From Schlegelella_A sp963778525 (GTDB lineage: Bacteria; Pseudomonadota; Gammaproteobacteria; Burkholderiales; Burkholderiaceae_C): 64,000 bases of DNA. The stretch spans positions 620,001 to 684,000 of the forward strand of contig CAVZUJ010000001.1 of NCBI GenBank assembly GCA_963778525.1. Direction: 5' to 3'. A program made the translations under genes and the position numbers. Below are positions 27,972 to 36,120 of this stretch, one piece after another; within the stretch, counting starts at the first letter, position 1, and every line of letters begins with the position of its first letter. A model generated the notes under the pieces. That model was not told where the DNA came from, did not search any database, and saw only the letters and a program-made list of their open reading frames with translations.

Positions 27972-29107
27972 GAGCGCTCGTCTATCACGGACCGCACGAC
28001 GTCAAGGTCGACAATGTTCCCGATGCCAAGGTGGAGCGCGCCACCGACGTGCTGGTGCGCATCAGCAGCACCAACATCTGCGGCTCCGACCTGCACATGT
28101 ACGAAGGCCGCACCGACATGAAGCCGGGCCGCATCCTGGGCCACGAGAACCTCGGCGTGGTGATCGAGGTCGGGCCGGCCGTCGACCGCGTCAAGGTCGG
28201 CGACCGTGTCTGCCTGCCCTTCAACATCGGCTGCGGCTTCTGCGAGAACTGCGAACGGGGCTTGAGCGGCTTCTGCCTGACCACCAATCCCGGCAACGCC
28301 GGCGCGGCCTACGGGTTCGCGGGCATGGGCCCGTACAGCGGCGGGCAGGCGGAGCTGCTGCGGGTTCCCTACGGCGATTTCAATTGCCTCGTGCTGCCGC
28401 GCGACTCGGAGCAAAAGGAGAGCGACTACGTGATGCTGGCCGACATCTTCCCCACCGGATACCACGCCACCGAGCTGGCCGGAGTGCAGCCGGGCGAAAG
28501 CGTGGTGATCTACGGCGCCGGCCCGGTCGGCCTGATGGCCGCGATGTCCTCGGTCCTCAAGGGCGCGAGCCAGGTGATGGTGGTCGATACCCACAAGGAT
28601 CGCCTGGCGCTGGCCGAGAAGGCGGGCGCCATCGCCGTCGACGACACCGAAGGCGATGGTGTCGAAAAGATCATGGAGCTGACGGGCGGCAAGGGCGCCG
28701 ACCGGGGCTGCGAATGCGTCGGCTACCAGTGTTGCAACATGCACCGCGAAGAGGTTCCCAACCTGACGATGAACAACCTGGTGGCGACGGTCAAGGCGAC
28801 CGGCCGCATCGGCGTCGTGGGCGTCTTCATGCCCGAAGATCCGGGCGCGAAGGACAAGCTCGAAAAGCGCGGGCAGCTGGCCTTCGACTTCGGCAGCTTC
28901 TGGTTCAAGGGCCAGAGCATGGGGACCGGGCAGGCCAACGTCAAAGCCTACAACCGCTTGCTCAGCCGCTTGATCGAGAAGGACAAGGTCAAGCCCTCGT
29001 GGATCGTCTCGCACGAGCTGCCTCTGGAGAGAGCGCCCGAGGCCTACGAGAATTTCGATCAGCGCAAGAAGGGCTGGACCAAGGTGGTCCTGAAGCCGGG
29101 CGCCTGA
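27968..29107 (+). CDS. fdhA: glutathione-independent formaldehyde dehydrogenase (zinc alcohol dehydrogenase family)
   Basis: A 379-residue zinc-dependent medium-chain dehydrogenase. Catalytic zinc ligands are in STNICGSDLHMYEG and GHENLGVV. The structural zinc loop is GCGFCENCERGLSGFC, and the NAD-binding glycines are VVIYGAGPVGLMAAM. The long inserted loop and the GCECVGYQCCNM region match the Pseudomonas-type enzyme, which oxidises formaldehyde to formate with NAD and no glutathione, and can also dismutate aldehydes. Its start overlaps the hemerythrin gene. Formate produced could feed a formate-type molybdoenzyme such as the one at 16.6-18.9 kb, but that protein's substrate is unproven. Confidence 0.93.
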   Translation: MRALVYHGPHDVKVDNVPDAKVERATDVLVRISSTNICGSDLHMYEGRTDMKPGRILGHENLGVVIEVGPAVDRVKVGDRVCLPFNIGCGFCENCERGLSGFCLTTNPGNAGAAYGFAGMGPYSGGQAELLRVPYGDFNCLVLPRDSEQKESDYVMLADIFPTGYHATELAGVQPGESVVIYGAGPVGLMAAMSSVLKGASQVMVVDTHKDRLALAEKAGAIAVDDTEGDGVEKIMELTGGKGADRGCECVGYQCCNMHREEVPNLTMNNLVATVKATGRIGVVGVFMPEDPGAKDKLEKRGQLAFDFGSFWFKGQSMGTGQANVKAYNRLLSRLIEKDKVKPSWIVSHELPLERAPEAYENFDQRKKGWTKVVLKPGA

Positions 29108-29219
29108 ACGTTGCAGCGGTGGCTTGCGGGCGGGGCAGCGATGAGGCCGAACCCTGTGCCGACCCCGGCCGCAGGTGGCCTCCCGCTATCTCGACCAGCC
29201 GCCCGGTCTTGCGCCTTGC

Positions 29220-29324
29220 CTACTTCTCACGACCGTCCGCCCAGCACATGTACCCCCACGCGACGATCAGGCCGACTATGAGGATGCCAAGTCCGTAGAC
29301 GAGAACCTCCGCAAGCAGTGCCAC
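29220..29324 (-). CDS. possible 34-residue membrane microprotein
   Basis: A short frame from GTG 29324 to TAG 29220-29222. Residues about 3-28 are one membrane helix (AEVLVYGLGILIVGLIVAWG) followed by MCWADGREK, a typical small single-helix protein with a basic cytoplasmic end. GGAG lies nine bases before the GTG. The frame stays open upstream to 29495 but that part looks non-coding. Proteins of this size cannot be assigned a function from sequence. Confidence 0.35.
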   Translation of the reverse strand: MALLAEVLVYGLGILIVGLIVAWGYMCWADGREK

Positions 29325-29502
29325 GTTCCGAATCTCCGACGGTGACGACGCCCGACATGATCGCGGCGCGGCCATGAAATTTCCGTGCCCACGTCGGGCA
29401 AACCGCTCGCGAGCCGGCCGGCAAATCGTTGCCCACACGGCGCCTCGCTGGCAGACGACATTTGCCCGGGTCTCGAGCTGCGATATCCGCTGCACGTGCG
29501 GC

Positions 29503-29910
29503 CTAGTGAATGTCCAGCGAAACCAAGACGAATGCTCGTTCCTGTGGTCCCAGCTGCTGGATTGCGCCGCGGATCTGATCCGAAGTCGCCGTTTCTCTTT
29601 CTGGACACTGTGCGCCAGCCACCTCCGAGAACCGGAACGTCACTTCCAGGATGCCTGCCGTCGTCTGGTCTGCGCAAACAGCAACTGAAGTGATCGTCAG
29701 GGTCTTTCCATTGATGGGTTCCCAGCATCGATCTCTTCCTGCCGCGAAGGGAAAGGAGCGGCCACTGGCCAAGGTGCATTGCACGCGCGCCCGGACATTT
29801 GCAGGCTCCGCGACCACCACTGCGGAGTAGGAAGCCAGCAAGGCGAGGGCAAAGCCAAGCAGGCGCAGCCGCGTGGTGCGCGTCGCAATGCCGAGTGAGC
29901 ACAAAGTCAA
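29503..29910 (-). CDS. putative secreted hypothetical protein
   Basis: An open frame of 135 residues beginning at TTG 29910. Residues about 15-35 look like a signal peptide (LRLLGFALALLASYSAVVVA, cleavage near AEPAN), followed by a small soluble domain with three Cys (VQCTLASG, DRCWEPING, AVCADQTT) plus one in GAQCPERE. No family recognised. The start is unusual: no ATG is available near the signal, and a strong terminator ends only 20 bases upstream, so the gene needs its own promoter or a later start. Base composition is slightly less GC-rich than its neighbours, by eye. Confidence 0.45.
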   Translation of the reverse strand: MTLCSLGIATRTTRLRLLGFALALLASYSAVVVAEPANVRARVQCTLASGRSFPFAAGRDRCWEPINGKTLTITSVAVCADQTTAGILEVTFRFSEVAGAQCPERETATSDQIRGAIQQLGPQERAFVLVSLDIH

Positions 29911-29930
29911 AGGCTCGCTCCTCGCCTCTC

Positions 29931-29967
29931 AAAAAAAGTCGCTTGCGGGCCGCGGCCCGGGGACGAC
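29931..29967 (-). terminator. rho-independent terminator of the ECF41 operon
   Basis: On the minus strand the sequence reads GTCG, four loose bases, CGGGC, loop CGCG, GCCCG, four loose bases, CGAC, then seven T. Inner and outer stems pair perfectly and the outer stem abuts the T tract. It lies about 140 bases downstream of the last epimerase stop. Confidence 0.8.
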
Positions 29968-30109
29968 ATCGTAGGGCCGTTACTCAGCATCCCTCTTGGC
30001 CGCTGACCAAATGCTGACCATTCCACTTGACTGCAAGCAAGCGGAGGTCCAGGGAGGTCAAACGGCTCCCGCCGGTCGGGAGGAAGCGCGCGAGGCTTGC
30101 GGTCCCGGC

Positions 30110-31084
30110 TCAGACCCCTCTCGGACCCCGGAGCGCATCACCGCGCCGACCGGCCTCGCGAAGGGTGCTGGACTGCGTTGCCTGCATCATCGCCGGCCAG
30201 CCCTCGCGCAGGCTCGGCCAGCGCGGCGACCAGCCGCTCGCGATGCGCAGCTTGCGGTTCGAGATGCGTACCGATCGCGACATCAGCTCACCGAGCGACC
30301 CTGCCAGCTTCGCCACCCAGCTCGGCAGCGGTCGTGGCGGCGCCACGCCGAGCCCGGCGGCGATCACGTTCGCCACGTCGCGCCGGCGCAGCGGCTCGTC
30401 GTCGGCCACGTTGTAGGCGCCGGCCGGCAGGCCGAGCGCGGCGACCACGGCAGTCGCCGCGTCGTCGTGCGAGACCGACGACAGGAAGGCCTCGGGACGG
30501 CCGGGCATGGGTGCGAAGCCCTTGCGCACCGTCTCGATCATCGTGCGCGACTGGAACGCATCGGGTCCGTAGAAGGCGGCGAAGCGGAGCACCACGCCGA
30601 CCCGACCGGCTTCGGCAAAGCGGCGCGCCGATGCTTCGGCGTCGGCGACGGTGCGGTTGTAGCGCGTCGGCTCGATCGGCACGTCCTCCTCGATCCAGGC
30701 ATCGCCACGGTCGGGATAGACCGGCGCGAACGACTCCTGGACGAATCGCCCGACGCCCCCAGCGAGCGCGGCATCGACCAGGATCCGCGATGCATCGCGG
30801 CGCAAGCGGTCGTTCTCGCGCCAGGCACCCGGCAGCAGCGCGCGCAGCATCGAGCCCGGCATGTGCGTGGCGAGGTTGATCACTGCGTCGTGGCCGGTCA
30901 GTGCCCGTTCGACCGCGCGGCCATCGAACAGGTCGACTGCGAGCGGCCGGGCGCCGAGCTGCGCCAGCGGCGCGAAGCGATCAATCGATCGGACCGCCGC
31001 GCTGACCTCATGGCCTGCCTTCAGCAGGAGTGGCACGGCCCTCAGGCCGATGACGCCAGTGGCGCCGGTGACGAATACCTTCAT
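30110..31084 (-). CDS. NAD(P)-dependent epimerase/dehydratase (extended SDR), last gene of ECF41 operon
   Basis: A 324-residue Rossmann-fold protein. The cofactor-binding motif is VFVTGATGVIGLRAVPLL at the N terminus; AVINLATHMPG and the YNRTVADAE region (Tyr-x3-Asp in place of the usual Tyr-x3-Lys catalytic pair) follow. The departure from YxxxK suggests an atypical or non-catalytic SDR related to NmrA/epimerase-like proteins. The ATG at 31084 overlaps the sigma factor stop. ECF41 sigma factors are usually encoded beside oxidoreductases, epimerases or carboxymuconolactone decarboxylase-like proteins, and this fits. The substrate is unknown. Confidence 0.82.
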   Translation of the reverse strand: MKVFVTGATGVIGLRAVPLLLKAGHEVSAAVRSIDRFAPLAQLGARPLAVDLFDGRAVERALTGHDAVINLATHMPGSMLRALLPGAWRENDRLRRDASRILVDAALAGGVGRFVQESFAPVYPDRGDAWIEEDVPIEPTRYNRTVADAEASARRFAEAGRVGVVLRFAAFYGPDAFQSRTMIETVRKGFAPMPGRPEAFLSSVSHDDAATAVVAALGLPAGAYNVADDEPLRRRDVANVIAAGLGVAPPRPLPSWVAKLAGSLGELMSRSVRISNRKLRIASGWSPRWPSLREGWPAMMQATQSSTLREAGRRGDALRGPRGV

Positions 31085-32007
31085 GTCGAATCTCCTTCGC
31101 GGATCACTTCGTGCTGGCCATTTGCCTTTTCGATCTGTTCCAGGCTGGCGATGCCCTTGAGCTTGTCCGGATTGACGACGGAGTAGGCGGCCAGGACACG
31201 CACGCCATCGGTCTCGATCGTCAGCACCCAGACCGGCCGCGCGCCGCTGAACGCGACCAGGCCGGCTTCGCCGTTGATCGTGAGGACCCGGTAAGTCAGC
31301 CGGGCCAGGTAGCGGCGCCAGATGCCGAGCGCGAATCTCGACACCAGCTCCGAGCCGCGCACGACCTTGCGTGCTGCCTTCGCCTTGCCGCCGCCGTCGG
31401 ACGTCCAGGTGGCGTCCGGCGCCAGAAGCGAGAGCAGCGTGGCCTGGTTCTCCGTCCGCAGGGCGCCGAGGAACTGCTCGAGCAGGCGGCTGCGCGCGCT
31501 CTCGCTGACCTTGAAGCGAGGCCGGTCCTGGCGCACGCGCTGACGTGCGCGATGCACGATCTGCCGGCAGGTCGTCTCGCTCTTGCCGAGGATGCCGGCG
31601 ATGTCGGCGTACTCGCTCTCGAAGACGTCGTGCAACAGGAACGCCGCACGCTCCTCCGGCGCCAGGCGCTCGAGAACGACGAGAAACGCCACCGACAGAT
31701 CCGACGCCAGCTCGCTCCCGGCATCGGCCGCAGGCGCCGCCTCGCCGGCGATCGGCTCGGGCAGCCAGGGCCCGACGTAGGTCTCTCTCTCGGTGCGCGC
31801 CACGCGCAGCCGATCGATGCACAGGTGGGTGATCGCCGTCACCAGCCACGCCTGCGGCGCCTGTATCCGCTCGATATCGGCGCGGTGCCAGCGCAGATAG
31901 GCCTCCTGGACCATGTCTTCGGCGTCCGCTCGCGTGCCGAGCATCCGGTAGGCGATGCCGTACAGGCGCGCCCGGTTCTCGTTGAAGGTCGCGACGCGGT
32001 CGCTCAT
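31081..32007 (-). CDS. sigJ: ECF41 family RNA polymerase sigma factor (SigJ-like)
   Basis: A 308-residue sigma factor with a built-in regulatory domain. Region 2 (ARLYGIAYRMLGTRADAEDM, VQEAYLRWHRAD) and region 4 (EYADIAGILGKSETTCRQIV) are clear. The ECF41 landmarks are all present: WLPEP between regions 2 and 4, then a SnoaL-like C-terminal domain with DGGGK and, near the end, NPDKL. In characterised members the C-terminal domain, not a separate anti-sigma factor, controls activity. The ATG at 32007 has GAGGAG at ideal spacing. It lies third in a four-gene operon, and a matching promoter precedes the first gene, so it probably activates its own operon. Confidence 0.95.
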   Translation of the reverse strand: MSDRVATFNENRARLYGIAYRMLGTRADAEDMVQEAYLRWHRADIERIQAPQAWLVTAITHLCIDRLRVARTERETYVGPWLPEPIAGEAAPAADAGSELASDLSVAFLVVLERLAPEERAAFLLHDVFESEYADIAGILGKSETTCRQIVHRARQRVRQDRPRFKVSESARSRLLEQFLGALRTENQATLLSLLAPDATWTSDGGGKAKAARKVVRGSELVSRFALGIWRRYLARLTYRVLTINGEAGLVAFSGARPVWVLTIETDGVRVLAAYSVVNPDKLKGIASLEQIEKANGQHEVIREGDST

Positions 32008-32018
32008 CGCCACTCTCC

Positions 32019-33182
32019 TCATCGAGCCTCGATCTCGGCAAGGCGCCGGGCGACGGCCGCACGAACCGGCGGCACGTGGCCGAGAAACGCGACCGCCGCG
32101 TTGCGCAGCGTCTGGCCGATCGGCGACGTGAGCGTCGCCATTCGCGTCATCCGGTCGGTCATCGACACGACCTCTGCGGCGATCCGGTGCCGATCGGCCG
32201 CCCAGCCATCGAGGATGGCTTCATCGCCGCCGCGCAGCACGCTCGCCAGCTTCGGCGCGAGCGACATGGCGTCCTGGATGCCGGTGTTCATGCCCTGCCC
32301 TCCGGCGGGACTGTGGACATGGGCGGAATCGCCGCAAAGGAGGACCCGGCCCTGGCGCGGCGTGCTCGCGATGCGGTGATGAATGCGAAAGCGCGAGCTC
32401 CACGCGACGTTGCGCACCTGCGCCGGTCGGGCGCGCGGCCCGCGGGCGTCGAGCAGCGCCTGCACGTAGGCCAGCGATGGGTTCTCGGGCGCGCTGGCGT
32501 CGGTGGCGACGATGCGAAAGCGGTCGTCCGGCAGCGGCGCCACGACGACCAGGCCCTCGGGCGAATAGAACAGGCTGACCTCTTCGCGGCTCAGCGGCCA
32601 CGCCATGCCGACATCGGCCAGGACGAACCCTTGCTCGTAAGCCGCACCCTCGAAAGGTATTGCGGCCTGCTGCCGGACCTGGCTGTGCATGCCATCGCAG
32701 CCGACGAGCCAGGGTGTTCGAAGGGTCGTCTGCCCACCGGCGTCGGTCAGCGTGCTGGTCACGCCCTGTTCGTCCGCGTCGAAGCGCACGAGCTCGGTCG
32801 ATCGCTGCACGCTGCCGCCCTGGCATTGCAGGGCGGCCAGCAGCAGCCGCTCGGTTCGGTCCTGCGGGTACATCAGCGTGAACGGATAGGCGCTCTCGAT
32901 GTCCGAGAAGTCGATGGTGACAAGGGCGCGGTCGCGATCGCGGATCCGAAAGATCGGAACCTTCACGCCCGCCTCGAGCAACTGCGCGGTGACGCCCAGA
33001 GGCTCCAGCATTTCGAGCGTGCGGGCGTGAATCACGCATGCACGCGACGTTTGGGCTTCTTCGCCGCGCCGATCGACGAGCCGTGTCGACACGCCCCGGC
33101 GCTCGAGCTCGGCGGCAAGCGACAGGCCGACCGGGCCGGCGCCGACGATCAGGACATCGACATCGTTGTGTGCTGTTTGCAT
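32019..33182 (-). CDS. FAD-dependent aromatic-type monooxygenase
   Basis: A 387-residue class A flavoprotein monooxygenase. The three family fingerprints are present: VLIVGAGPVGLSLAAELERR (FAD ADP part), LVGCDGMHSQVRQ (DG motif) and VLLCGDSAHVHSPAGGQGMN (FAD ribityl part). Such enzymes hydroxylate phenols or related rings, or act on polyketide-like or antibiotic substrates, using NAD(P)H and O2. It lacks the C-terminal thioredoxin-like domain of phenol hydroxylase, as shorter members do. The ATG at 33182 follows CAGGAG. It lies 11 bases before the sigma factor gene in an ECF41 operon, suggesting detoxification of an external signal molecule; the substrate is unknown. Confidence 0.9.
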   Translation of the reverse strand: MQTAHNDVDVLIVGAGPVGLSLAAELERRGVSTRLVDRRGEEAQTSRACVIHARTLEMLEPLGVTAQLLEAGVKVPIFRIRDRDRALVTIDFSDIESAYPFTLMYPQDRTERLLLAALQCQGGSVQRSTELVRFDADEQGVTSTLTDAGGQTTLRTPWLVGCDGMHSQVRQQAAIPFEGAAYEQGFVLADVGMAWPLSREEVSLFYSPEGLVVVAPLPDDRFRIVATDASAPENPSLAYVQALLDARGPRARPAQVRNVAWSSRFRIHHRIASTPRQGRVLLCGDSAHVHSPAGGQGMNTGIQDAMSLAPKLASVLRGGDEAILDGWAADRHRIAAEVVSMTDRMTRMATLTSPIGQTLRNAAVAFLGHVPPVRAAVARRLAEIEAR

Positions 33183-33221
33183 GTTGCTACTCCTGGACAA
33201 GAGAGATGACGGCGATTCGCC

Positions 33222-33944
33222 TCACGCTCGACATGAATCGCTCCATTGCAGGTCGCGCCTGATCTTGTCGGTGCGGACCTGATCGTTGCGCTCGGCGACG
33301 TTGTAGACACCGACGGCCTGCTGTTCGACGGCAAGCACCGCCGCCCATGCAGCGGCTTCGACGTGAAGGGGCATGGCATCGCCGCCGGAATCGTCGTGCC
33401 CGGTTCGCGGGCCATACAGATGCCCGTAGCGCAGGACACAGCCTCGCAACCGCGGGTTGGCGAGGACCGCATGCTCGAGCGCTGCAACACCCGCCATCGT
33501 GACGCCGCGCGCCCCGGCGGCGTCGAGCTCGAGCGCCGAATCCTCGCCGTGCGGCGTGCCATCGGCCGGATAGGCCCAGGCGATGCTCTGCGCGACGAAC
33601 TGCCTGACACCCGACGCCTCGGCCGCCGCGACGAGGTTGGCCGTGCCCACCTTGCGCAGATGGGCATTTCGCTCGAGCGCCTCGGCCACCCTCTCCGGTT
33701 CTCGAATCATCGCGAGGTCGGTCAGCTGATCGATGACGGCGTCGGGCTTCGTCGCCTCGAAGGCGAGGGCGAGGAGCGATGGGTCGAAGGCGTCCACGAC
33801 GATGGGAATGGCTCCGGCTTCCCAGAGTTCCCTGCCGGCCGAGGCTTGGCGAGTCATCGCGAACACGCGATGGCCACGCCCTGCCAGGAGGTGGACACAG
33901 GGCTGGCCGAGCGCGCCGGTGGCACCCGCGAGAAAGATGTTCAT
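33222..33944 (-). CDS. NAD(P)-binding SDR/epimerase family protein, first gene of ECF41 operon
   Basis: A 240-residue Rossmann-fold protein, shorter than most epimerases (about 300). The nucleotide motif is IFLAGATGALGQPCVHLL; downstream are AVIDQLTDLAMIREPERV, FVAQSIAWAYP and LRYGHLYGPRTGHDD. It is not closely similar to the epimerase at the other end of the operon beyond the shared fold. The ATG at 33944 is 74 bases downstream of a sequence matching the ECF41 promoter. With the monooxygenase and the second epimerase it may form a small detoxification or modification set. Confidence 0.8.
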   Translation of the reverse strand: MNIFLAGATGALGQPCVHLLAGRGHRVFAMTRQASAGRELWEAGAIPIVVDAFDPSLLALAFEATKPDAVIDQLTDLAMIREPERVAEALERNAHLRKVGTANLVAAAEASGVRQFVAQSIAWAYPADGTPHGEDSALELDAAGARGVTMAGVAALEHAVLANPRLRGCVLRYGHLYGPRTGHDDSGGDAMPLHVEAAAWAAVLAVEQQAVGVYNVAERNDQVRTDKIRRDLQWSDSCRA

Positions 33945-34017
33945 GTCGATCCGCGCAACGAGGGTTGAGGCGCGAATCCGACGAGGAAGGGCTACCTGTT
34001 CGCTGTGACGAATACAA

Positions 34018-34044
34018 GACGTGTCACGCGATGCGCGTGTGACA
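34018..34044 (-). promoter_or_regulatory. candidate ECF41-dependent promoter
   Basis: On the minus strand TGTCACA (34044-34038) is followed after 16 bases by CGTC (34021-34018). These are the -35 and -10 elements that I recall for ECF41 sigma factors. The site precedes the operon that encodes such a sigma factor, leaving an untranslated leader of roughly 65 bases. The same stretch is also an imperfect inverted repeat (TGTCAC to GTGACA), so a repressor site is an alternative reading. Confidence 0.65.
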
Positions 34045-34132
34045 GCGGACTGCAAAAAAGTCGCTAACGAGCCGTCCTTATGCCCTCACTCGCGAGGCCG
34101 GTATTGATGACCTCGGCGCACGACCGCGCGAC

Positions 34133-34891
34133 CTAGACAGCTCCGCCCTCCGATGCCAGGATCAGGCTGAGGTCCTCGCGTGTCTCCTTCAGCTGCACCA
34201 GCGTTGCCTGCTGCGCCGCCAGCGGGTCGCGATTGAGCAGCGCCGTCAGGATCGCCTTGTGCCGCGGCAGCGACAGGGCATGCGTATTCGGCAACCGGCT
34301 GCTCAGCTTGATCGATTCGCGCAGTGCGAGCGACAGCATGTTGCCGATGTAGGCGAGCAAGTCGTTGTGCGTCGCCTCGGCAATGCGCCGATGAAACGCC
34401 AGATCGGGCTCGAGCAACTCATCGGCGGTGCCGGCCCGCTCCATGCCGGCGTAGGCTGCGGCGATGCCGCTCAGCTCGGCGTCGGTTGCGACCTTCGCGG
34501 CGAGAGCGGCCGCGGCAGGCTCGAAGACTCGACGGGTCGTGAGCAAGGTCTCGACGAAGTCCGGTGGCGGCTGGGTCTGGATCAGCCAGTAGAGCACGTC
34601 GGGATCGAGCAGATGCCATTCGCTGCGCGGTCGAACGGTGGCGCCGGCGCGCTGTCGGGACAGCACCAGGCCCTTCGCAACAAGCACCCGCGTCGCTTCG
34701 CGCAGCACCGGGCGGCTGACTTCGTAGTCGGCGAGCAGCACACTCTCAGAGGGCAAGCGGTCGCCCGGACGGAATTCGCCCGCGACGATACGCATGCCGA
34801 GGTCGCGCACGATGCGCGCGTGCCGGCTCTTGCGCGCGGGCGGCTGCCGGTAGTCGCGGTGCCCCGGGCTCGTCGAATGAACGGTCGCCAT
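34133..34891 (-). CDS. GntR/FadR family transcriptional regulator of the sugar locus
   Basis: A 252-residue regulator. The N-terminal winged helix (IVRDLGMRIVAGEFRPGDRL, PSESVLLADYEVSRPVLREA) is followed by an FCD ligand-binding domain with the metal-binding His pattern (DLAFHRRIAEATHNDLL). Regulators of this type usually repress the sugar or organic-acid operon they lie in and are released by a substrate or pathway intermediate. Here it is the last gene of the gguAB operon; its ATG overlaps the gguB stop. The likely target is the 288-base region between chvE and the dehydratase gene, which is not shown directly. Confidence 0.9.
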   Translation of the reverse strand: MATVHSTSPGHRDYRQPPARKSRHARIVRDLGMRIVAGEFRPGDRLPSESVLLADYEVSRPVLREATRVLVAKGLVLSRQRAGATVRPRSEWHLLDPDVLYWLIQTQPPPDFVETLLTTRRVFEPAAAALAAKVATDAELSGIAAAYAGMERAGTADELLEPDLAFHRRIAEATHNDLLAYIGNMLSLALRESIKLSSRLPNTHALSLPRHKAILTALLNRDPLAAQQATLVQLKETREDLSLILASEGGAV

Positions 34892-36120
34892 CAGCTCTTG
34901 TTCTTGTTGTAGACATCGACGAACACCGCGGCCAGCAAGACCAGGCCCTTGATGACCTGCTGGTAGTCGATGCCGATGCCGAGGATGGACATGCCGTTGT
35001 TCATCACGCCCATCACGAAGGCGCCGATCACCGCGCCCAGAACCTTGCCGACGCCGCCCGATGCCGACGCACCGCCGATGAAGCAGGCGGCGATCACGTC
35101 GAGCTCGAAGCCGGTGCCGGCCTTCGGCGTCGCGGTGTTCAGGCGCGCCGCGAACACGAGGCCGGCAATTGCCGCGAGCACGCCCATGTTGACGAAGGTA
35201 TAGAACGACAGCCAGCGCGTCTTCACGCCCGACAGCCGCGCCGCCTTCTCGTTGCCGCCGACGGCGTAGATGCGCCGGCCGATGGTGGTTCGCGTGGTCA
35301 CGAAGTCGTAGAACAGCATCAGCAAGGTCATGATCAGAAGCACGTTGGGCAGGCCCTTGTAGGACGCGAGCTTCCAGCTGAAGGCCACGATGATGGTGAC
35401 GAAGGCCAGGTTCTTCGCGATGAAGAACGGCATCGGTTCGGCCTGCATCGCGTGGCGGATCTGATTGGCGCGCTCGCGCAGCTTGGCGACGATCAGCGCC
35501 AGGGCGACGAGGATGCCGGCAAGGAGCGACGTCGTGCGCAGGGATTCGCCGTTGAACCAGTCGGGAATGAAGCCCGAGCTCAGGAGCTGGAAGGTGGGCG
35601 GAAACGGCCCGACCGACTGGCCCTGAAGCAAGGCCAGGTTCAGGCCCTTGAACACCAGCATGCCGGCCAGCGTGACGATGAACGAGGGGATCCGGAAGAA
35701 CGCGACGAACCAGCCCTGCGCCGCCCCGATCGCGGCGCCGGCCAGCAGGCAGACCAGGGTGGCGGGTACGAAATGCCAGTTGAACTCGACCATCAGCACG
35801 GCTGCGAGGGCGCCGATGAAGCCGACCACCGAGCCCACCGACAGGTCGATGTGACCGGCCACGATCACCAGCAGCATGCCCAGCGCCATGATGACGATGT
35901 AGCTGTTCTGCAGTACCAGGTTGGTCAGGTTCAGCGGCTCCAGCAGGGTGCCGTCGGTCATGAACTGGAAGAAGCCCATGATCGCGACGAGCGAGATGAG
36001 CATCCCGTATTCGCGCAGGTTGTGCTTCAGGTAGCCGGTGTAGCTGTCGGCCGATGCGTCGGCTGCAGCGGTCGCCGCGGCGGTCGAGCCCTTCGGCGCT
36101 GTCGTCGTCGATTCCAGCAT
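34891..36120 (-). CDS. gguB: sugar ABC transporter permease GguB
   Basis: A 409-residue permease of the BPD_transp_2 type with about ten or more membrane helices, including the conserved VIVAGHIDLSVGSVVGFIGA and AACFIGGASASGGVGKV stretches. This longer form (XylH/MmsB/GguB) pairs with a double-domain ATPase. Together with GguA and ChvE it imports monosaccharides such as galactose, glucose, arabinose or xylose. ATGA overlaps at both ends (with gguA and the GntR gene) show one translational unit. Name assigned from the partner ChvE and gene order. Confidence 0.9.
   Translation of the reverse strand: MLESTTTAPKGSTAAATAAADASADSYTGYLKHNLREYGMLISLVAIMGFFQFMTDGTLLEPLNLTNLVLQNSYIVIMALGMLLVIVAGHIDLSVGSVVGFIGALAAVLMVEFNWHFVPATLVCLLAGAAIGAAQGWFVAFFRIPSFIVTLAGMLVFKGLNLALLQGQSVGPFPPTFQLLSSGFIPDWFNGESLRTTSLLAGILVALALIVAKLRERANQIRHAMQAEPMPFFIAKNLAFVTIIVAFSWKLASYKGLPNVLLIMTLLMLFYDFVTTRTTIGRRIYAVGGNEKAARLSGVKTRWLSFYTFVNMGVLAAIAGLVFAARLNTATPKAGTGFELDVIAACFIGGASASGGVGKVLGAVIGAFVMGVMNNGMSILGIGIDYQQVIKGLVLLAAVFVDVYNKNKS

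Noticed and set aside
29108..29219. Terminator or small RNA after the formaldehyde dehydrogenase gene
   Set aside because: No stable stem with a T tract found in the 112-base gap.
34050..34132. Terminator for the gguAB-gntR operon before a T6 run
   Set aside because: T6 is present at 34053-34058 on the minus strand but no stem longer than three or four base pairs lies next to it.
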